Shown here in pieces: positions 31,099 to 31,410 of a stretch of 31,410 bases of DNA. Both the position numbers and the translations under genes were made by a program. Source of the stretch: DASVLX01 sp035552275. GTDB taxonomy: Bacteria; Actinomycetota; Actinomycetes; Mycobacteriales; Pseudonocardiaceae. The notes beneath the pieces were generated by a model. That model searched no databases. It was given only the letters and a program-made list of their open reading frames with translations, and had not been told where the DNA came from. How positions within the stretch are numbered: position 1 is the stretch's first letter; the number at the start of each line of letters is the position of its first letter. The DNA is taken from NCBI GenBank assembly GCA_035552275.1, contig DASZLR010000104.1:1-31410 (forward strand). Direction: 5' to 3'.

Positions 31099-31410
31099 TC
31101 AGTTGGCGCTGCGATCGGCGAGGTGCTGGCCGAGGTGACCGATGCTGTGGTCGCGTAGCGGGCCGACGGTCAGGCCGCGTTCCTCGCATTCGTCCAGCAG
31201 CCGTGGCAGTGCGCCCAATGTGGACTTCCAGGAGCCGACCGCCGCGGCGGTGTCCGAGTCGTGCAGCAGAATCGTGCCGCCGCCGGACAAACCGCGCGTC
31301 ACCGTGTCGAACACACTGTCCGGTGTGGAGCGTGCGCTCCAGTCCCATCCCCAGCAGGTCCACAGCATCGGCGTCAGGTCCAGCCGAGCCGCAGTCACCA
31401 GCGCGGCTGC
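31099..31410 (-). CDS. Polysaccharide deacetylase (NodB fold), C-terminal part only
   Basis: The frame is open from the window edge to the stop at 31099, giving 103 residues. The segment LDLTPMLWTCWGWDWSARSTPDSVFDTVTRGLSGGGTILLHDSDTAA matches the end of the NodB barrel: the conserved Trp-rich strand, and the LLHDSD strand carrying the second conserved His. Such enzymes deacetylate N-acetylglucosamine residues in peptidoglycan or other polysaccharides. The catalytic Asp and first His-rich motif lie outside the window. The tail ends LADRSAN. Confidence 0.85.
   Translation of the reverse strand, partial: AAALVTAARLDLTPMLWTCWGWDWSARSTPDSVFDTVTRGLSGGGTILLHDSDTAAAVGSWKSTLGALPRLLDECEERGLTVGPLRDHSIGHLGQHLADRSAN

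Noticed and set aside
31031..31138. 35-codon plus-strand frame from GTG 31031
   Set aside because: It runs antisense into the deacetylase gene and has no ribosome-binding site or family resemblance. The upstream G-rich tract suggested a leader, but no known riboswitch pattern could be matched.

Overview
The window is high-GC DNA that reads as a chromosomal segment of a filamentous actinomycete, probably of the Pseudonocardiales or a related order. This rests on codon use, frequent GTG starts, many apparently leaderless promoters (a TAnnnT-type -10 ending 6-7 nt before the start codon), an F420-type luciferase-like oxidoreductase, a LigD-type polymerase, an IdeR-type iron box and an actinobacterial SOS box. 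The genus cannot be read from the sequence.

Layout. 1-698: 5' part of a DUF2332 gene (minus). 793-3602: MaoC-type hydratase and acyl-CoA dehydrogenase (minus), divergent from a TetR regulator across a perfect 18-bp palindrome. 3624-6203: LigD-type primase-polymerase, two conserved hypotheticals, and a 34-aa peptide with two exact CxCCxxC blocks. 6222-8830: a lipoprotein of the tripeptidyl-aminopeptidase fold whose nucleophile position is Gly, divergent from an EamA exporter. 8854-10715: ATP-dependent DNA ligase coupled to a RibD-like reductase (minus). 10823-13806: zapE, overlapping tail-to-tail by 148 bp with a PAP2 phosphatase gene, then rocD.

13991-15285: a solitary-TnpB (IS1341-like) element inserted in the second codon of an S9 prolyl-oligopeptidase gene. 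The old leaderless GTG start is still visible on the left. The right end of the element appears to supply a new ribosome-binding site and ATG, so the peptidase frame stays open (15242-17371). 17423-19790: SDR, F420-type oxidoreductase and TetR in one operon, with a perfect 18-bp operator over its -10. 20091-20720: a membrane protein of unknown function.

20769-20928 packs two control sites into 160 bp: a perfect SOS box driving a leaderless 31-aa open frame, then an iron box in front of a four-gene operon (20944-26799). That operon encodes a DesA-like decarboxylase, a DesB-like N-hydroxylase, an IucA/IucC (DesD-like) synthetase and a glutamine-synthetase-fold ligase, joined by three 4-bp start/stop overlaps. 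No DesC-type acyltransferase is present. The glutamine synthetase homologue may fill that step by making a gamma-glutamyl hydroxamate, or it may remove excess cadaverine. The window closes with an M56 peptidase without a BlaI partner, a GT4 glycosyltransferase, an exported type I phosphodiesterase with a strong terminator, and the 3' part of a polysaccharide deacetylase gene.

The best candidates for something undescribed are the peptidase gene restarted by an insertion-element end, the iron-regulated siderophore operon with a glutamine-synthetase-like ligase, the SOS-controlled leaderless microprotein, and the duplicated-motif cysteine peptide. No tRNA, rRNA or CRISPR array was recognised.
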